Shown here one piece after another: positions 18,212 through 27,111 of a DNA stretch of 64,000 nt (the stretch's first letter is position 1; each line of letters begins with the position of its first letter). Source of the stretch: Massilia sp. KIM (GTDB lineage: Bacteria > Pseudomonadota > Gammaproteobacteria > Burkholderiales > Burkholderiaceae_D); the NCBI RefSeq assembly GCF_002007115.1, contig NZ_MVAD01000002.1, positions 186,001 through 250,000 on the forward strand, in the 5' to 3' direction. Position numbers and translations under genes: made by a program. A model generated the notes under the pieces. It worked only from the letters and a program-made list of their open reading frames with translations. It did not search any database and was not told the origin of the DNA.

Positions 18212-19816
18212 CTAGGGGCAGGGCAAGGTGACCGTCAAGCGGGTCATCCCCGCGCCCGTATCCATGCTCACGCTTCCGCCCTGCACCTCGGCCATCAGCT
18301 TGATCGAATACGTCCCCAGCCCTGTCCCGCCGACCTTGTCCGCCGTCGCATACTTGTCGAAGAAGCGCTCGCGCATCCCGGCCGGCACCTCGCCCGGATT
18401 GTCGATCATGACGTGCAGGTTGCCGTAGCCCGGCGCAATGTAGACCCGCACCGCGCCCCCTTCGGGCGAGGCTTCCACCGCATTCTTGAAGACGTTGTTG
18501 AACAGCGAATAGCACAGCAGCGGCTCGCCCAGGCACATCACGTCCTGCGGGGCCTCGTAGCGGATCACCACGTCCTTGCCGGCGCAGGACAACTGCACCT
18601 GCTTGCTCACCTTGGACAGCAAGGCCCCCAGGTCGAACATCTGCAGCACGGGCTGGTAATTCCCCTGTTCCATCCGGTAGATGTCGAGGGTGCGGTTGAT
18701 CATCTCGAGCGCGTTGCAGGCCGCTTCTTCGATCATGCGCGCCTGTTCTTCCTGCGCCTCGCTCAGGCTGCCGTTCAGGAGCGCCTGGCTGCCGTGCAGG
18801 GCCACGGCGATCGGGCTCTTGAGGTCGTGGCGGGTCATGCGTTCGACGTCCTCGCGCAGGCGCGCGTTCTCGATCAGCAGCTCGTTCTGGCGCTTGAGGT
18901 CCTGCATCGCGGTCGCCAGCATCAGGTGGGCCGACAGGCGCGCCTTGAGGATGGTCGGATCGGCCGGCTTGGACACGTAGTCCACCGCGCCCAGTCGCAG
19001 GCCGGCCACCACGTCCTCGGTGCCGTCGCGCGCCGACAGGAAGATGATCGGGATGTGGGCCGTCTTCGGATTGGCCTTGAGCTGGCGGCAGACTTCGTAG
19101 CCGTCCATCACCGGCATCATGATGTCGAGCAGGATCAGGTCGAGGTGGAAAGCCTCGGCGATCTCCAGCGCCTTCTTGCCGCTGATCGCGACCTTGATCG
19201 CATAGTCGTCCTTCAGCACCCCGGCCAGCACCTCGATGTTGGTCGGGATGTCGTCCACGATCAGCACCGTGCATTTCTTGACCCGTTCGACGATGGGCTG
19301 GTCCAGGCCGATCACGTTCGAGGGCGGCAAGGCCGGAGCAGGGGCGGGGGCCGGCGCGGCGCTCACCGGAGCCGGCGCCGCAGCCGGCGCGGGCGCCGGA
19401 CGGGGCGGACGCGAGAAGGGCGAAGGCGGCGCATCCAGGGTGATCCCGAGCATGTTCATGAACTTGCTGGCGAAGCTGTGCACCGTGAAAGGCTTGATCA
19501 TGTAGGCGTTCACGCCCGCCTGCAGCGCCGTGCGCACCGAAGCGGGATTGGCTTCGGCGGTCAGCATCATGAAGGGCGTGTGCGCGTAGCGGTGGTCGCC
19601 CCGCATCCACTTGAGCAGGTCGATGCCGCTCATCACCGGCATGCCCCAGTCGCCCACGACGATGTCGATCTGCTGCTTGCGCATCAGGTCCTGGGCGGTC
19701 TTGCCGTTATCGGCCTGGAACACGTTCAGGTAGCCGAGTTCGGCCAGCACCTGGCGCACGTGGGTGCGGATCAGGAGGTAATCGTCGACGATGAGGATGG
19801 CGGCGGACTTGTCCAT
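18212..19816 (-). CDS. REC-REC-histidine kinase signalling protein
   Basis: The 534-residue cytoplasmic protein has no membrane segment. Domain order is REC1 (about 6-125, acceptor D56 in VGDWGMPVMSG, CheY-like), a Pro/Ala linker (130-166), REC2 (about 182-300, acceptor D231 in LLDIMMPVMDG), a short coiled region, a HisKA box with H330 in MTRHDLKSPIA, and an ATPase domain with N445 in NVFKNAVEAS and GGTGLGTYS. It therefore places two receivers ahead of a kinase rather than after it. Partners are not adjacent. A role in relaying or integrating phosphosignals is inferred. Confidence 0.88.
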   Translation of the reverse strand: MDKSAAILIVDDYLLIRTHVRQVLAELGYLNVFQADNGKTAQDLMRKQQIDIVVGDWGMPVMSGIDLLKWMRGDHRYAHTPFMMLTAEANPASVRTALQAGVNAYMIKPFTVHSFASKFMNMLGITLDAPPSPFSRPPRPAPAPAAAPAPVSAAPAPAPAPALPPSNVIGLDQPIVERVKKCTVLIVDDIPTNIEVLAGVLKDDYAIKVAISGKKALEIAEAFHLDLILLDIMMPVMDGYEVCRQLKANPKTAHIPIIFLSARDGTEDVVAGLRLGAVDYVSKPADPTILKARLSAHLMLATAMQDLKRQNELLIENARLREDVERMTRHDLKSPIAVALHGSQALLNGSLSEAQEEQARMIEEAACNALEMINRTLDIYRMEQGNYQPVLQMFDLGALLSKVSKQVQLSCAGKDVVIRYEAPQDVMCLGEPLLCYSLFNNVFKNAVEASPEGGAVRVYIAPGYGNLHVMIDNPGEVPAGMRERFFDKYATADKVGGTGLGTYSIKLMAEVQGGSVSMDTGAGMTRLTVTLPCP

Positions 19817-19998
19817 GATGTTTATGGCAACTTAATTTAATGCAGTGTAACAACTAATTTTCGCTGCGCCTATGTGTCCAAAACGCCACTGTCGCGTGAT
19901 CTGGCCGTTTTATTGTCGAGTTGTGCTTGTTTTTGCGTTTACTTGCGTGTTTGCGCGTGTTTGGGTAAAGTGGGCGGACTGAACATATCGGAGAGCCC
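19817..19998. other. Divergent intergenic region with T/G-rich direct repeats
   Basis: This 182-bp spacer separates the REC-REC-kinase and the DeoR-family gene. Between about 19928 and 19965 it carries repeats of the pattern TTTGCGT/CTTGCGT/TTTGCGCGT immediately upstream of the regulator. DeoR-family proteins commonly autoregulate through direct or inverted repeats, so these are candidate operator half-sites. No consensus promoter is assigned. Confidence 0.35.
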
Positions 19999-20775
19999 AT
20001 GCAACTGGCGGAAGAACGGCGGCAGGCGATCGTCGAGGCAGTGGAGCGCGAAGGGCGCGTGCTGGCCGTCGAACTGGCGCGCCGGCTGAACACCTCGGAA
20101 GACACGATCCGGCGCGACCTGCGCGAGCTGGACGCCTCGGGCCAGCTGCGCCGCGTGCACGGCGGGGCCATGCGCCTGCGGCGCGAGGTCAGCTTCAACG
20201 AGCGGGCCGAGGTCGACCTGGCGCGCAAGGGCCAGCTGGCGCAAGCCCTGCGCGCCCTGATCCGTCCCGGCGAGACCGTCATCATGGACGCCGGCTCGAC
20301 CCACCTCGCGCTGGCGCGCCAGCTCGAGGACGGCTGCTGCGCCGCCATCATCACCGACAGCCCGGCGATCGCCCTGGCGCTGGGGAGCCTGCGCCGCACC
20401 CGCATCGTGCTGCTGGGCGGGACCTACGATCCCGACGCCGGCGCCGTGCTCGGTCCCTCGACCCTGGCCGAGGTGCAGCGCCTGCGCGCCGACCTGGCCC
20501 TGGTGGGCGTGTGCGGCCTGGACTCCGAGCGCGGCCTGGCCGCCATCAACCCGGAAGAGGCGGCGATCAAGGCCGCCATCCTGGCCGGCAGCGCGCGCCG
20601 CGCGGTCGCGGTGCTCAACGAGCGCCTGGACGGCAGCGCGCCCTTCCTGTTCGGCAGCCTGGCCGAGATCGACCACCTGGTGCTGGAGGGCGACGCCGCC
20701 ACCGACACCGTCCAACGCTTGCGCACGGCCCATCCGGCGCTCGACATCCAATTCGCAGGAAAGGCAAAGGCATGA
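19999..20775 (+). CDS. DeoR/GlpR-family transcriptional regulator
   Basis: This is a 258-residue regulator with an N-terminal winged helix-turn-helix (residues 6-57, containing LNTSEDTIRRDLRELDASGQ) and a DeoR-type sensor domain for a phosphorylated sugar or related metabolite (IRPGETVIMDAGSTHLALA, VGVCGLDSERGLAAINPEEA). Its stop overlaps the start of the MFS gene by ATGA, so the two are translationally coupled and it probably controls that transporter. The inducer cannot be deduced. Confidence 0.92.
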   Translation: MQLAEERRQAIVEAVEREGRVLAVELARRLNTSEDTIRRDLRELDASGQLRRVHGGAMRLRREVSFNERAEVDLARKGQLAQALRALIRPGETVIMDAGSTHLALARQLEDGCCAAIITDSPAIALALGSLRRTRIVLLGGTYDPDAGAVLGPSTLAEVQRLRADLALVGVCGLDSERGLAAINPEEAAIKAAILAGSARRAVAVLNERLDGSAPFLFGSLAEIDHLVLEGDAATDTVQRLRTAHPALDIQFAGKAKA

Positions 20776-21929
20776 ACCGGATTTCCACCACCAGCACGCA
20801 GACCGTCGAAGCGGGACGCTGGGCCATCTCGACCGTCTTCCTGCTCAACGGCATGGGCATCGGCCTGTGGGCCGCCCACGTCCCGGTGGTGCAGGCGCGC
20901 ATGGGCATCGACACCTCGACCCTGAGCATGGTGCTGCTGACCATCGCCGCCGGCGCGCTGCTGGCGATGCCGCTGATGGGCGGCCTGACCTCGCGCTTCG
21001 GCACGCGCCGCACCACCCTGGTCTCGGGCTTCGCCTTCGCGTTGCTGCTGGGCCTCATCATGAAGGTGGGCGAGCTGCCGCTGCTGTTCGCGACGGCCTT
21101 TCTGTTCGGCGTCTGCAACGGCGCGCTGGACGTGGCGATGAACGCCAACGCCAGCGAAGTCGAAACCGCGCGCGGGCGGCCGACCATGTCGTCGTTCCAC
21201 GGCTTCTTCAGCCTGGGCGGCCTGATCGGCGCGGCGCTGGGCGGCCTCATCATCGGCCAGGGCCTGGGCCACGGCGAGGGCGCGATCATGATGGCGGTGG
21301 CCACCGCCGTGGTGCTGGCGCTGGCGGCGCCGCGCGTGATGGCCTTCGCGCCGACCCATGGCGCCGGCAGCCATTTCAGCCTGCCGCGCGGCGCGGCCAT
21401 CGGCCTGGGCCTGCTGGCCATGCTGTGCTTCGCGGTCGAGGGCGCGCTGGTGGACTGGAGCGGCCTCTTGATGCAGGAGCGCACCGGCGCCGATCCGGCC
21501 ACGGCGGCGCTCGGGTTCTCGGCCTTCTCGGTGGCGATGGCGGCCTGCCGTTTCGCCGGCGACCGCCTGATCGTACGCTTCGGCGCGCTGCGCATCATGG
21601 TGGCGGGCGGGGTGGCGATGTTCGCCGGGCTGGCGACGGCCGTGCTGAGCACCCACTTCCTGCTGTCGGCCTGCGGCTTCGCGCTGATCGGGCTGGGGGC
21701 GGCCAACGTGGTGCCGCTGCTGTTCGGCGCGGCCTCGCGTATTCCGGGGATGAGCGCCGGGGCTGGCGTGGCGGCGGTGGCGACCCTGGGCTATGGCGGA
21801 CTGTTGCTGGCACCGCCGGTGCTGGGGTGGATTGCGACCCAGTCGAGCGTGATGATGGCCTTGGGGGTGTTGTCGCTGTCGGGGTTGGTGATCGCGCTGA
21901 GTGCGCGTGTGGTCAAAGGGCACGCCTGA
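20772..21929 (+). CDS. MFS transporter
   Basis: The 385-residue protein has about 12 hydrophobic segments and major-facilitator signatures, including the loop 2-3 motif GGLTSRFGTRR and the conserved N-terminal NGMGIGLWAAHVP. It resembles the FucP/YbjJ-like branch. The start ATG is the one overlapping the regulator's stop; earlier in-frame codons lie inside the regulator. Regulation by the coupled DeoR protein is inferred. Substrate is unknown, with sugars or sugar derivatives favoured by the regulator type. Confidence 0.88.
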   Translation: MNRISTTSTQTVEAGRWAISTVFLLNGMGIGLWAAHVPVVQARMGIDTSTLSMVLLTIAAGALLAMPLMGGLTSRFGTRRTTLVSGFAFALLLGLIMKVGELPLLFATAFLFGVCNGALDVAMNANASEVETARGRPTMSSFHGFFSLGGLIGAALGGLIIGQGLGHGEGAIMMAVATAVVLALAAPRVMAFAPTHGAGSHFSLPRGAAIGLGLLAMLCFAVEGALVDWSGLLMQERTGADPATAALGFSAFSVAMAACRFAGDRLIVRFGALRIMVAGGVAMFAGLATAVLSTHFLLSACGFALIGLGAANVVPLLFGAASRIPGMSAGAGVAAVATLGYGGLLLAPPVLGWIATQSSVMMALGVLSLSGLVIALSARVVKGHA

Positions 21930-21958
21930 AGCCCATTGCGGCTTAGTTGGCTTTAAGA

Positions 21959-22044
21959 CGTCGTTCCGGCGAAGGCCGGAACCTAAGTTCGTTGAGCAGC
22001 CGGTCTGCATGCAAACTTGGGTTCCGGCCTTCGCCGGAACGACG
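21959..22044. repeat. Inverted pair of CCAAGTT-tagged palindromes
   Basis: The left copy (21959-21989) begins CGTCGTTCCGGCGAAGGCCG and ends CCTAAGTT. The right copy (22013-22044) is its near-perfect inverse, starting AAACTTGGGTTCCGG. The pair can fold as one long hairpin. It lies between the convergent MFS and thpR genes and could serve as a bidirectional terminator or BIME-like element. Confidence 0.85.
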
Positions 22045-22071
22045 GTCTTCGGGCTAGCTAATCAATCAAAC

Positions 22072-22581
22072 CTAGCGTGTCGGATACTCGCGCAAAACCT
22101 GGTAGCCGCCGCGCGACTCGACCAGGGCATAGCTTCGCGCTTGCCACAATACGCTTGGTCCTGACGCTGGTAGCTTGCAGCCCACAGCGCGCCGCGCCAT
22201 GGTCACGTGCGGCCGATAGGCCCGCTGCTCCGGCTGCAAGCCGAGCGAGACCAGCGCCTCGCCCAACCGCGCGTGCAGCGCCAGCAGTTCCGGCGGTTCC
22301 CCATGCGGCTCCAGCACCGCCAGCCCGCGCGGCCACAGCACCGCGCGCCCGATCTCGACCGCGAAAGGGTCGAAAGGCAGCGCCAGCCCGTCCAGCAGTT
22401 CGGGCAGGCGCTCGTCCGGCAGGTTGCCGAGGAAGTGCAGGGTAAGGTGCAGCTTGTCGTCCGCGACCGGCGCGGCGTCCTGGGGCCAGCCCCAGGCGTC
22501 GCGCCACTCGCGCAGCTGTTCGCGGATGAAGGGATCGGGCCAGAGCGCCAGGAACAGACGGGTGGTCTTGTCGGCGCTCAT
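22072..22581 (-). CDS. thpR: RNA 2',3'-cyclic phosphodiesterase (2H superfamily, ThpR)
   Basis: The 169-residue protein has the two HxTx catalytic motifs of 2H phosphoesterases: HLTL (H45, T47) and HVTM (H125, T127), about 80 residues apart as expected. N-terminal TTRLFLALWPD matches the family. Members hydrolyse 2',3'-cyclic phosphates on RNA ends and ligate 2'-5' in vitro. It lies 9 bp after panB and is the last gene of the minus-strand operon. Physiological role is uncertain. Confidence 0.9.
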   Translation of the reverse strand: MSADKTTRLFLALWPDPFIREQLREWRDAWGWPQDAAPVADDKLHLTLHFLGNLPDERLPELLDGLALPFDPFAVEIGRAVLWPRGLAVLEPHGEPPELLALHARLGEALVSLGLQPEQRAYRPHVTMARRAVGCKLPASGPSVLWQARSYALVESRGGYQVLREYPTR

Positions 22582-22590
22582 GGCGGCGGC

Positions 22591-23439
22591 TCAGAAGCAG
22601 TGTTCGGGGCCGGGGAAGCTGCCGTCCTTCACCGCCGCCACATAGGCGGTGACGGCGGCCTCGATGCTGGTCTGGCCTTCCATGAAGTTCTTCACGAAGC
22701 GCGCCTTGCGGCCCGGGAAGACGCCCAGCAGGTCGTGCATGACCAGCACCTGGCCCGAGCAGTCCGGGCCGGCGCCGATGCCGATGGTGGGAATGGCCAG
22801 CAGCTCGGTGACTTCCTTGCCCAGCGCGGCCGGAATCGCCTCCAGCACCACCAGGGTGGCGCCCGCCGCCTGCACCGCCTTCGCGTCCAGCTTCAGCTGC
22901 TCGGCCGCGGCGTCGGTCTTGCCCTGCACCTTGAAGCCGCCGAAGGCGTGCACGAACTGCGGGGTCAGGCCGATGTGGGCGCACACCGGAATGCCGCGCT
23001 CGACCAGGAAGCGGATGGTGTCGGCGACCCAGGCGCCGCCTTCGATCTTGACCATCTGGGCGCCGGCGCGCATCAGCTGCACCGCGCTGTCATAGGCCTG
23101 CTGGGGCGTGCCGTAGCTGCCGAAGGGCATGTCGGCCAGCACCAGGGCGCGCTGGGCGCCGCGCGCCACCGAAGCGGTGTGATACACCATGTCGGCCACC
23201 GTCACCGGCAGGGTCGAATCGTGGCCGGCGCAGACCATGCCGAGCGAATCGCCGATCAGCAGCACTTCGACGCCGCAGCGGTCCATCAGGGCCGCGAAGC
23301 TGGCGTCGTAGGCGGTCAGCATGGCGATCTTGTCGCCGGCGGCGCGCATGGCCAGCAGCGCGGGAACGGTCACGGCCTTCGGCGCCGGCTTCGGCGCCTC
23401 GTTGCCGGTCGTGTCCTTGCTCCCAAGATAAGCGCTCAT
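22591..23439 (-). CDS. panB: 3-methyl-2-oxobutanoate hydroxymethyltransferase
   Basis: PanB adds a hydroxymethyl group from methylene-tetrahydrofolate to alpha-ketoisovalerate, the first step of pantothenate synthesis. The 282-residue product has the TIM-barrel motifs [32 protein letters not shown] and CAHIGLTPQ, and [15 protein letters not shown]. An Ala/Pro/Lys-rich N-terminal extension of about 20 residues makes it slightly longer than usual. It lies 73 bp after the DUF486 gene; folK upstream links it to folate supply. Confidence 0.96.
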   Translation of the reverse strand: MSAYLGSKDTTGNEAPKPAPKAVTVPALLAMRAAGDKIAMLTAYDASFAALMDRCGVEVLLIGDSLGMVCAGHDSTLPVTVADMVYHTASVARGAQRALVLADMPFGSYGTPQQAYDSAVQLMRAGAQMVKIEGGAWVADTIRFLVERGIPVCAHIGLTPQFVHAFGGFKVQGKTDAAAEQLKLDAKAVQAAGATLVVLEAIPAALGKEVTELLAIPTIGIGAGPDCSGQVLVMHDLLGVFPGRKARFVKNFMEGQTSIEAAVTAYVAAVKDGSFPGPEHCF

Positions 23440-23512
23440 ATAAATCCTTTAGAAAAACAAACGTCCAGACCGCGTAGTGTAATGCGGTCGCCGCCAATCC
23501 GCTGGTGGCGGA

Positions 23513-23860
23513 CTAGGAACGGAAAATGAAGTAGACGGCGCCCACCAGGCAGAGGGCCGCCCATACGTAGTCGAGCTTGAACGGCTCGTTCATGTAGAAC
23601 ATCGCGAAGGGCACGAAGACCGAGAGCGTGATCGCTTCCTGCATGATCTTCAGTTGCGCCAGGCTGAACTGGGTGTGGCCGATGCGGTTGGCCGGCACCT
23701 GCAGCAGGTATTCGAACAGGGCGATGCCCCAGCTCACCAGGGCCGCCACGTACCAGGCGCGCGAGTTCAGGCTCTTCAGGTGGCCGTACCACGCGAAGGT
23801 CATGAAGATGTTCGACAGGATGAGCAGGCCCGCGGTCTGGGCCCAGACGGGAATCGGCAT
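23513..23860 (-). CDS. DUF486 family small membrane protein
   Basis: This is a 115-residue protein with four hydrophobic segments. It has the DUF486 pattern FMTFAWYGHLK, SWGIALFEYLLQVPANRIG, and QLKIMQEAITLSVF followed by FMYNEP-like residues. The family resembles half-size drug/metabolite transporters, but no function is established. It begins 1 bp after folK ends, so it is co-translated in the operon. Confidence 0.85.
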   Translation of the reverse strand: MPIPVWAQTAGLLILSNIFMTFAWYGHLKSLNSRAWYVAALVSWGIALFEYLLQVPANRIGHTQFSLAQLKIMQEAITLSVFVPFAMFYMNEPFKLDYVWAALCLVGAVYFIFRS

Positions 23861-23861
23861 G

Positions 23862-24335
23862 TCAGTCGGTCCGGGTAATGAATTGTCCGGCCACCTGCGG
23901 CACGAAGCCGGCCGCCGGGCCGAGTCCGGGGATGGCCAGGTCGGGGGCGATCTCGAGCAGCGGCGCCAGCACGAAGGCGCGTTCGTGCATGCGCGGGTGG
24001 GGCACGGTCAGCGTGGCGGTGGCGATGCTGCGCTCGCCGTACAGCAGCAGGTCGAGGTCGAGCGTGCGCGGGGCGTTGCGGTAGGGACGCTCGCGCCCGT
24101 GCGCCTGTTCGATGCCCTGCAGGGCTTCCAGCAAGGCCTGGGGCGCGAGTTCCGTGTCGAGCGCGGCCACGGCGTTGACGTAGTCGTCGCCGCCGGAATC
24201 GATCGGGGCGCTGCGGTACAGGCTGGACGCGGCCAGCAGGCGCGCTCCGGGAAGCGCACGCAGGCGCTCGATCGCATCGAGCACGTTGGCGCGCGCGTCG
24301 CCCAGGTTGGCGCCGATGCCTACGTAGGCGATCAT
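23862..24335 (-). CDS. folK: 2-amino-4-hydroxy-6-hydroxymethyldihydropteridine pyrophosphokinase (HPPK)
   Basis: FolK transfers pyrophosphate from ATP to 6-hydroxymethyl-dihydropterin in folate synthesis. The 157-residue protein carries YVGIGANLGD, the substrate/metal loop NAPRTLDLDLLLYG and PHPRMHERAFVLAPL. Its ATG overlaps the pcnB stop (ATGA), as in many beta- and gammaproteobacteria. It is a short, normal-length HPPK. Confidence 0.96.
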   Translation of the reverse strand: MIAYVGIGANLGDARANVLDAIERLRALPGARLLAASSLYRSAPIDSGGDDYVNAVAALDTELAPQALLEALQGIEQAHGRERPYRNAPRTLDLDLLLYGERSIATATLTVPHPRMHERAFVLAPLLEIAPDLAIPGLGPAAGFVPQVAGQFITRTD

Positions 24336-25708
24336 TCGCCGCCGGCGCTCTCGGGCGCCGCGGCCGGCGCGCCTTCGCCGCTGGGCTTGCGGGAACGGCG
24401 GCGGCGCTTCTTGGGCGCGGCCCCGCCTTCACGCTCGCGGGTGCTGGCGGCCGCCACCAGGCGTTCGCGCTCGCCGCCCTCGGCGTCGTAGAACTCGGTC
24501 CACCATTCGCCGATCTCGGCCGGCAGTTCGCCCGAGGCGCAGCGCAGCAGCAGGAAGTCGTAGCCGGCGCGGAAGCGTGGGTGCTCGAGCAGCTTGTAGG
24601 GCGCGCGGCCGGCGCGGCGCTCGAAGCGCGGCTGCATGGCCCAGATGTCGCGCATGTCGGTGGCGATGCGGCGCTGCAGGGCCAGGTTGTCGGTCTGGGT
24701 CTCGAGCACGTCGTCGGCCGCCAGGTGCAGGGCCGGGATCGGCGCCTCGCCCGCGGCGCGGTAGGCGTTCCACTTTTCCAGCACCTGGTGCCACAGGAGC
24801 GACGCGAACAGGAAGCCGGGCGAGACGCCCTTGCCGGCCTTGACCCGGTTGTCGGTCGACTCCAGCGCCAGGGTCACGAACTTCATGCCGATCGGCTGCT
24901 CCAGCACCACGTCCAGCAGCGGCAGCAGGCCATGGTGCAGGCCGGCCGCGCGCAGCTCCTTCAGGCAGGCCAGGGCGTGACCCGAGAGCAGCAGCTTGAG
25001 CATCTCGTCGAATACGCGCGCCGCCGGCACGTTGTCGATCAGGGGCGCCATCACGGGGATCGGGGCGCGGGTCGAGGGCTCGATGGTGAAGCCCAGCTTG
25101 GCCGCGAAGCGCACCACGCGCAGCATGCGCACCGGGTCTTCGCGGTAGCGTGCTTCCGGCATGCCGATGATGCGCAGGCACTTGGCGCGGATGTCCTCGA
25201 TGCCGCCGTGGTAGTCCAGCACGCTCTGGGTGGCCGGATCGTAGTACATGGCGTTGATGGTGAAGTCGCGCCGCGCCGCATCCTCGTGCTGGGGGCCGAA
25301 GTTATTGTCGCGCAGGACCCGGCCATGCTCGTCCTTGGGCGCGTTGTTGCTGCCGTTGCCGCGGAAGGTGGTCACCTCCAGCAGCTCCTGGCCGAACATC
25401 ACGTGCACGATCTGGAAGCGGCGGCCGATGATGAAGGCGCGCCGGAACAGGCGCTTGACCTCTTCGGGCGTGGCGTCGGTGGCGATGTCGAAGTCCTTGG
25501 GCTTGACGCCCAGCAGCAGGTCGCGCACGGCGCCGCCCACCACGAAGGCCTTGAAGCCGGCTTCCTGCAGGGTCTGGGTCACCCGGACCGCATTGGGCGA
25601 CACGTTCTTCGGGTCGATCCGGTGCTCGTCCGGCCCCAGGATCACTGGTTCGCTCGGATCTCGCTGGTCTTTGACGCCAAGGATTTTGCGGATGAATTTT
25701 TTAATCAT
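24332..25708 (-). CDS. pcnB: Poly(A) polymerase I
   Basis: PcnB adds 3' poly(A) tails that speed RNA decay. The 458-residue protein has the nucleotidyltransferase signature VVGGAVRDLLLG followed by KDFDIATDATPEE, then RRDFTINAMYYD and the RNA-binding REDPVRMLRVVRFAAKLGF (19 residues). The C-terminus is a basic tail (KKRRRRSRKPS) before a Gly/Ala/Glu end. The ATG at 25708 (MIKKFIRKILG) is preferred; it overlaps the HAD gene by 8 bp. Confidence 0.95.
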   Translation of the reverse strand: MIKKFIRKILGVKDQRDPSEPVILGPDEHRIDPKNVSPNAVRVTQTLQEAGFKAFVVGGAVRDLLLGVKPKDFDIATDATPEEVKRLFRRAFIIGRRFQIVHVMFGQELLEVTTFRGNGSNNAPKDEHGRVLRDNNFGPQHEDAARRDFTINAMYYDPATQSVLDYHGGIEDIRAKCLRIIGMPEARYREDPVRMLRVVRFAAKLGFTIEPSTRAPIPVMAPLIDNVPAARVFDEMLKLLLSGHALACLKELRAAGLHHGLLPLLDVVLEQPIGMKFVTLALESTDNRVKAGKGVSPGFLFASLLWHQVLEKWNAYRAAGEAPIPALHLAADDVLETQTDNLALQRRIATDMRDIWAMQPRFERRAGRAPYKLLEHPRFRAGYDFLLLRCASGELPAEIGEWWTEFYDAEGGERERLVAAASTREREGGAAPKKRRRRSRKPSGEGAPAAAPESAGGE

Positions 25709-26375
25709 TGAATAAACGGATGGTTGGCCAGCCCTGCTGCGCCGCATGGGCTTCCAGCGCGCTGCTGGGGTTGGTGGCGACCGGGTGGGACACGACGGAC
25801 AGCAGCGGGATGTCGTTGTGCGAATCGCTGTAGAAATGGCTGCGCTCGAAGCTCGCGAAGGGGCGGCCGAGGCGTTCCAGCCAGGCGTGCATGTGGGTGA
25901 TCTTGCCGGGCCCCGAGGTCGGGGTGCCGGCCAGCCTGCCCGTGAGATTGCCCGCGGCGTCCAGCTCGGGCATGGCGGCGATGTGGTGCTCGACGCCGAA
26001 GGCGGCCGCGATCGGCGCCGTGATGTAATGGTTGGTGGCGGTGATGATCGCCACCAGGTCGCCGGCGTCGAGGTGCTCGCGCACCAGGCGCAGGGCCTGG
26101 GGGCGGATCGCCGGTTCGATCACTTCCCGCATGTACCGGGCGTGCAGGGCGTCCAGATCGCGGCGCGGGAAGCGCGCCAGGGTGCCGAGCGCGAACTCGA
26201 GGTATTCGACCGGGTCGAGCACCCCGGCCTGGTACTGGGCGAAGAATTCGTCGTTGCGGCGGCGGAAGGCCGCTTCGTCGACGGCGCCCACGCGCACCAG
26301 GAACTCGCCCCATTCGTAGTCCGAATCGATCGGCAGCAGGGTATGGTCGAGGTCGAACAGTGCAAGGTGTTTCAT
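25701..26375 (-). CDS. HAD-IB family phosphatase
   Basis: This 224-residue phosphohydrolase carries the HAD motif I DLDHTL (D8, D10), the motif II region IITATNHY, a lysine in PGKITHMHAW, and motif III/IV SDSHNDIPLL. It belongs to the SerB-like IB subfamily. Neighbours hda (7 bp away) and pcnB (8-bp overlap) show an operon, an arrangement usual in Burkholderiales. Substrate is unknown; phosphoserine phosphatase or histidinol phosphatase activity cannot be assumed. Confidence 0.88.
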   Translation of the reverse strand: MKHLALFDLDHTLLPIDSDYEWGEFLVRVGAVDEAAFRRRNDEFFAQYQAGVLDPVEYLEFALGTLARFPRRDLDALHARYMREVIEPAIRPQALRLVREHLDAGDLVAIITATNHYITAPIAAAFGVEHHIAAMPELDAAGNLTGRLAGTPTSGPGKITHMHAWLERLGRPFASFERSHFYSDSHNDIPLLSVVSHPVATNPSSALEAHAAQQGWPTIRLFND

Positions 26376-26382
26376 GCTGTGC

Positions 26383-27066
26383 TTAGTCTCTTTGTTCCGG
26401 CTGCTGGTGTTCTTGCAGCAATAAATCGCGCAGCAGCGGCAGGGTGACCGGACGCTGGGTCTCGAGCGAATACTGGTCGAGGGCGTCCAGCATGGTCGCC
26501 AGGGAACGCATGTCGCGTTTGAAATGTGACAACAAATAGGGTAACACGCTCGCCGACAGCGTCAACCCGCGCGCCTCGGCCGCCTGGGTGAGGGCGGCGA
26601 TCTTCTCGTCGTCCGACAGGCCGTGGATCTGGTAGACCAGGCCCCAGCCCATGCGGGTGCGCAGGTCCTCGCGCACCTGCAGCAGGGCGGGCGGCACCGG
26701 GCCGGTGCAGACCATGTAGGCGCCATGCTCGCGGATCTGGTTGAACAGGGCGAAGGCGTCGATCTGGCGCTCGGGGCTGAGGCGGTCGCAGTCGTCGAGC
26801 AGGTAGAGGCTCACCTCCGGCAGGTAGGTGAACTGGTCTTCCGGCGCGTCGCAGGCGATGTAGCGCGAGCCCTGGCTGGCGGCCAGGGCCTGCAGCAGAT
26901 GGGTCTTGCCGGCGCCGCTGTCGCCCCACAGGTAGGCGAAATGCTCGCGCGAAGCGCGCTGCGCGAACTGGTGCATCAGGTGCGCCAGTTCGGCATTTTC
27001 TCCTACCTGGAAGGTGTCCAGGCTATGCGCCGGTTCGGCGCCCAGGTCAAGCACCAGCTGTTTCAT
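26383..27066 (-). CDS. hda: DnaA regulatory inactivator Hda
   Basis: Hda binds the DNA-loaded beta clamp and stimulates hydrolysis of DnaA-bound ATP, limiting re-initiation of replication. The 227-residue AAA+ protein starts MKQLVLDLG, whose QLVLDL is the clamp-binding motif. It has the DnaA-like segments AYLWGDSGAGKTHLLQA (Walker A) and LYLLDDCDRL (Walker B), and an arginine-rich C-terminal part. The in-frame ATG 10 codons upstream is rejected because the clamp motif must be at the N-terminus. Confidence 0.94.
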   Translation of the reverse strand: MKQLVLDLGAEPAHSLDTFQVGENAELAHLMHQFAQRASREHFAYLWGDSGAGKTHLLQALAASQGSRYIACDAPEDQFTYLPEVSLYLLDDCDRLSPERQIDAFALFNQIREHGAYMVCTGPVPPALLQVREDLRTRMGWGLVYQIHGLSDDEKIAALTQAAEARGLTLSASVLPYLLSHFKRDMRSLATMLDALDQYSLETQRPVTLPLLRDLLLQEHQQPEQRD

Positions 27067-27111
27067 GGTGTCGGGTGAGTGGGTAAACCCATGCAAGAAA
27101 GATCATAAGCG

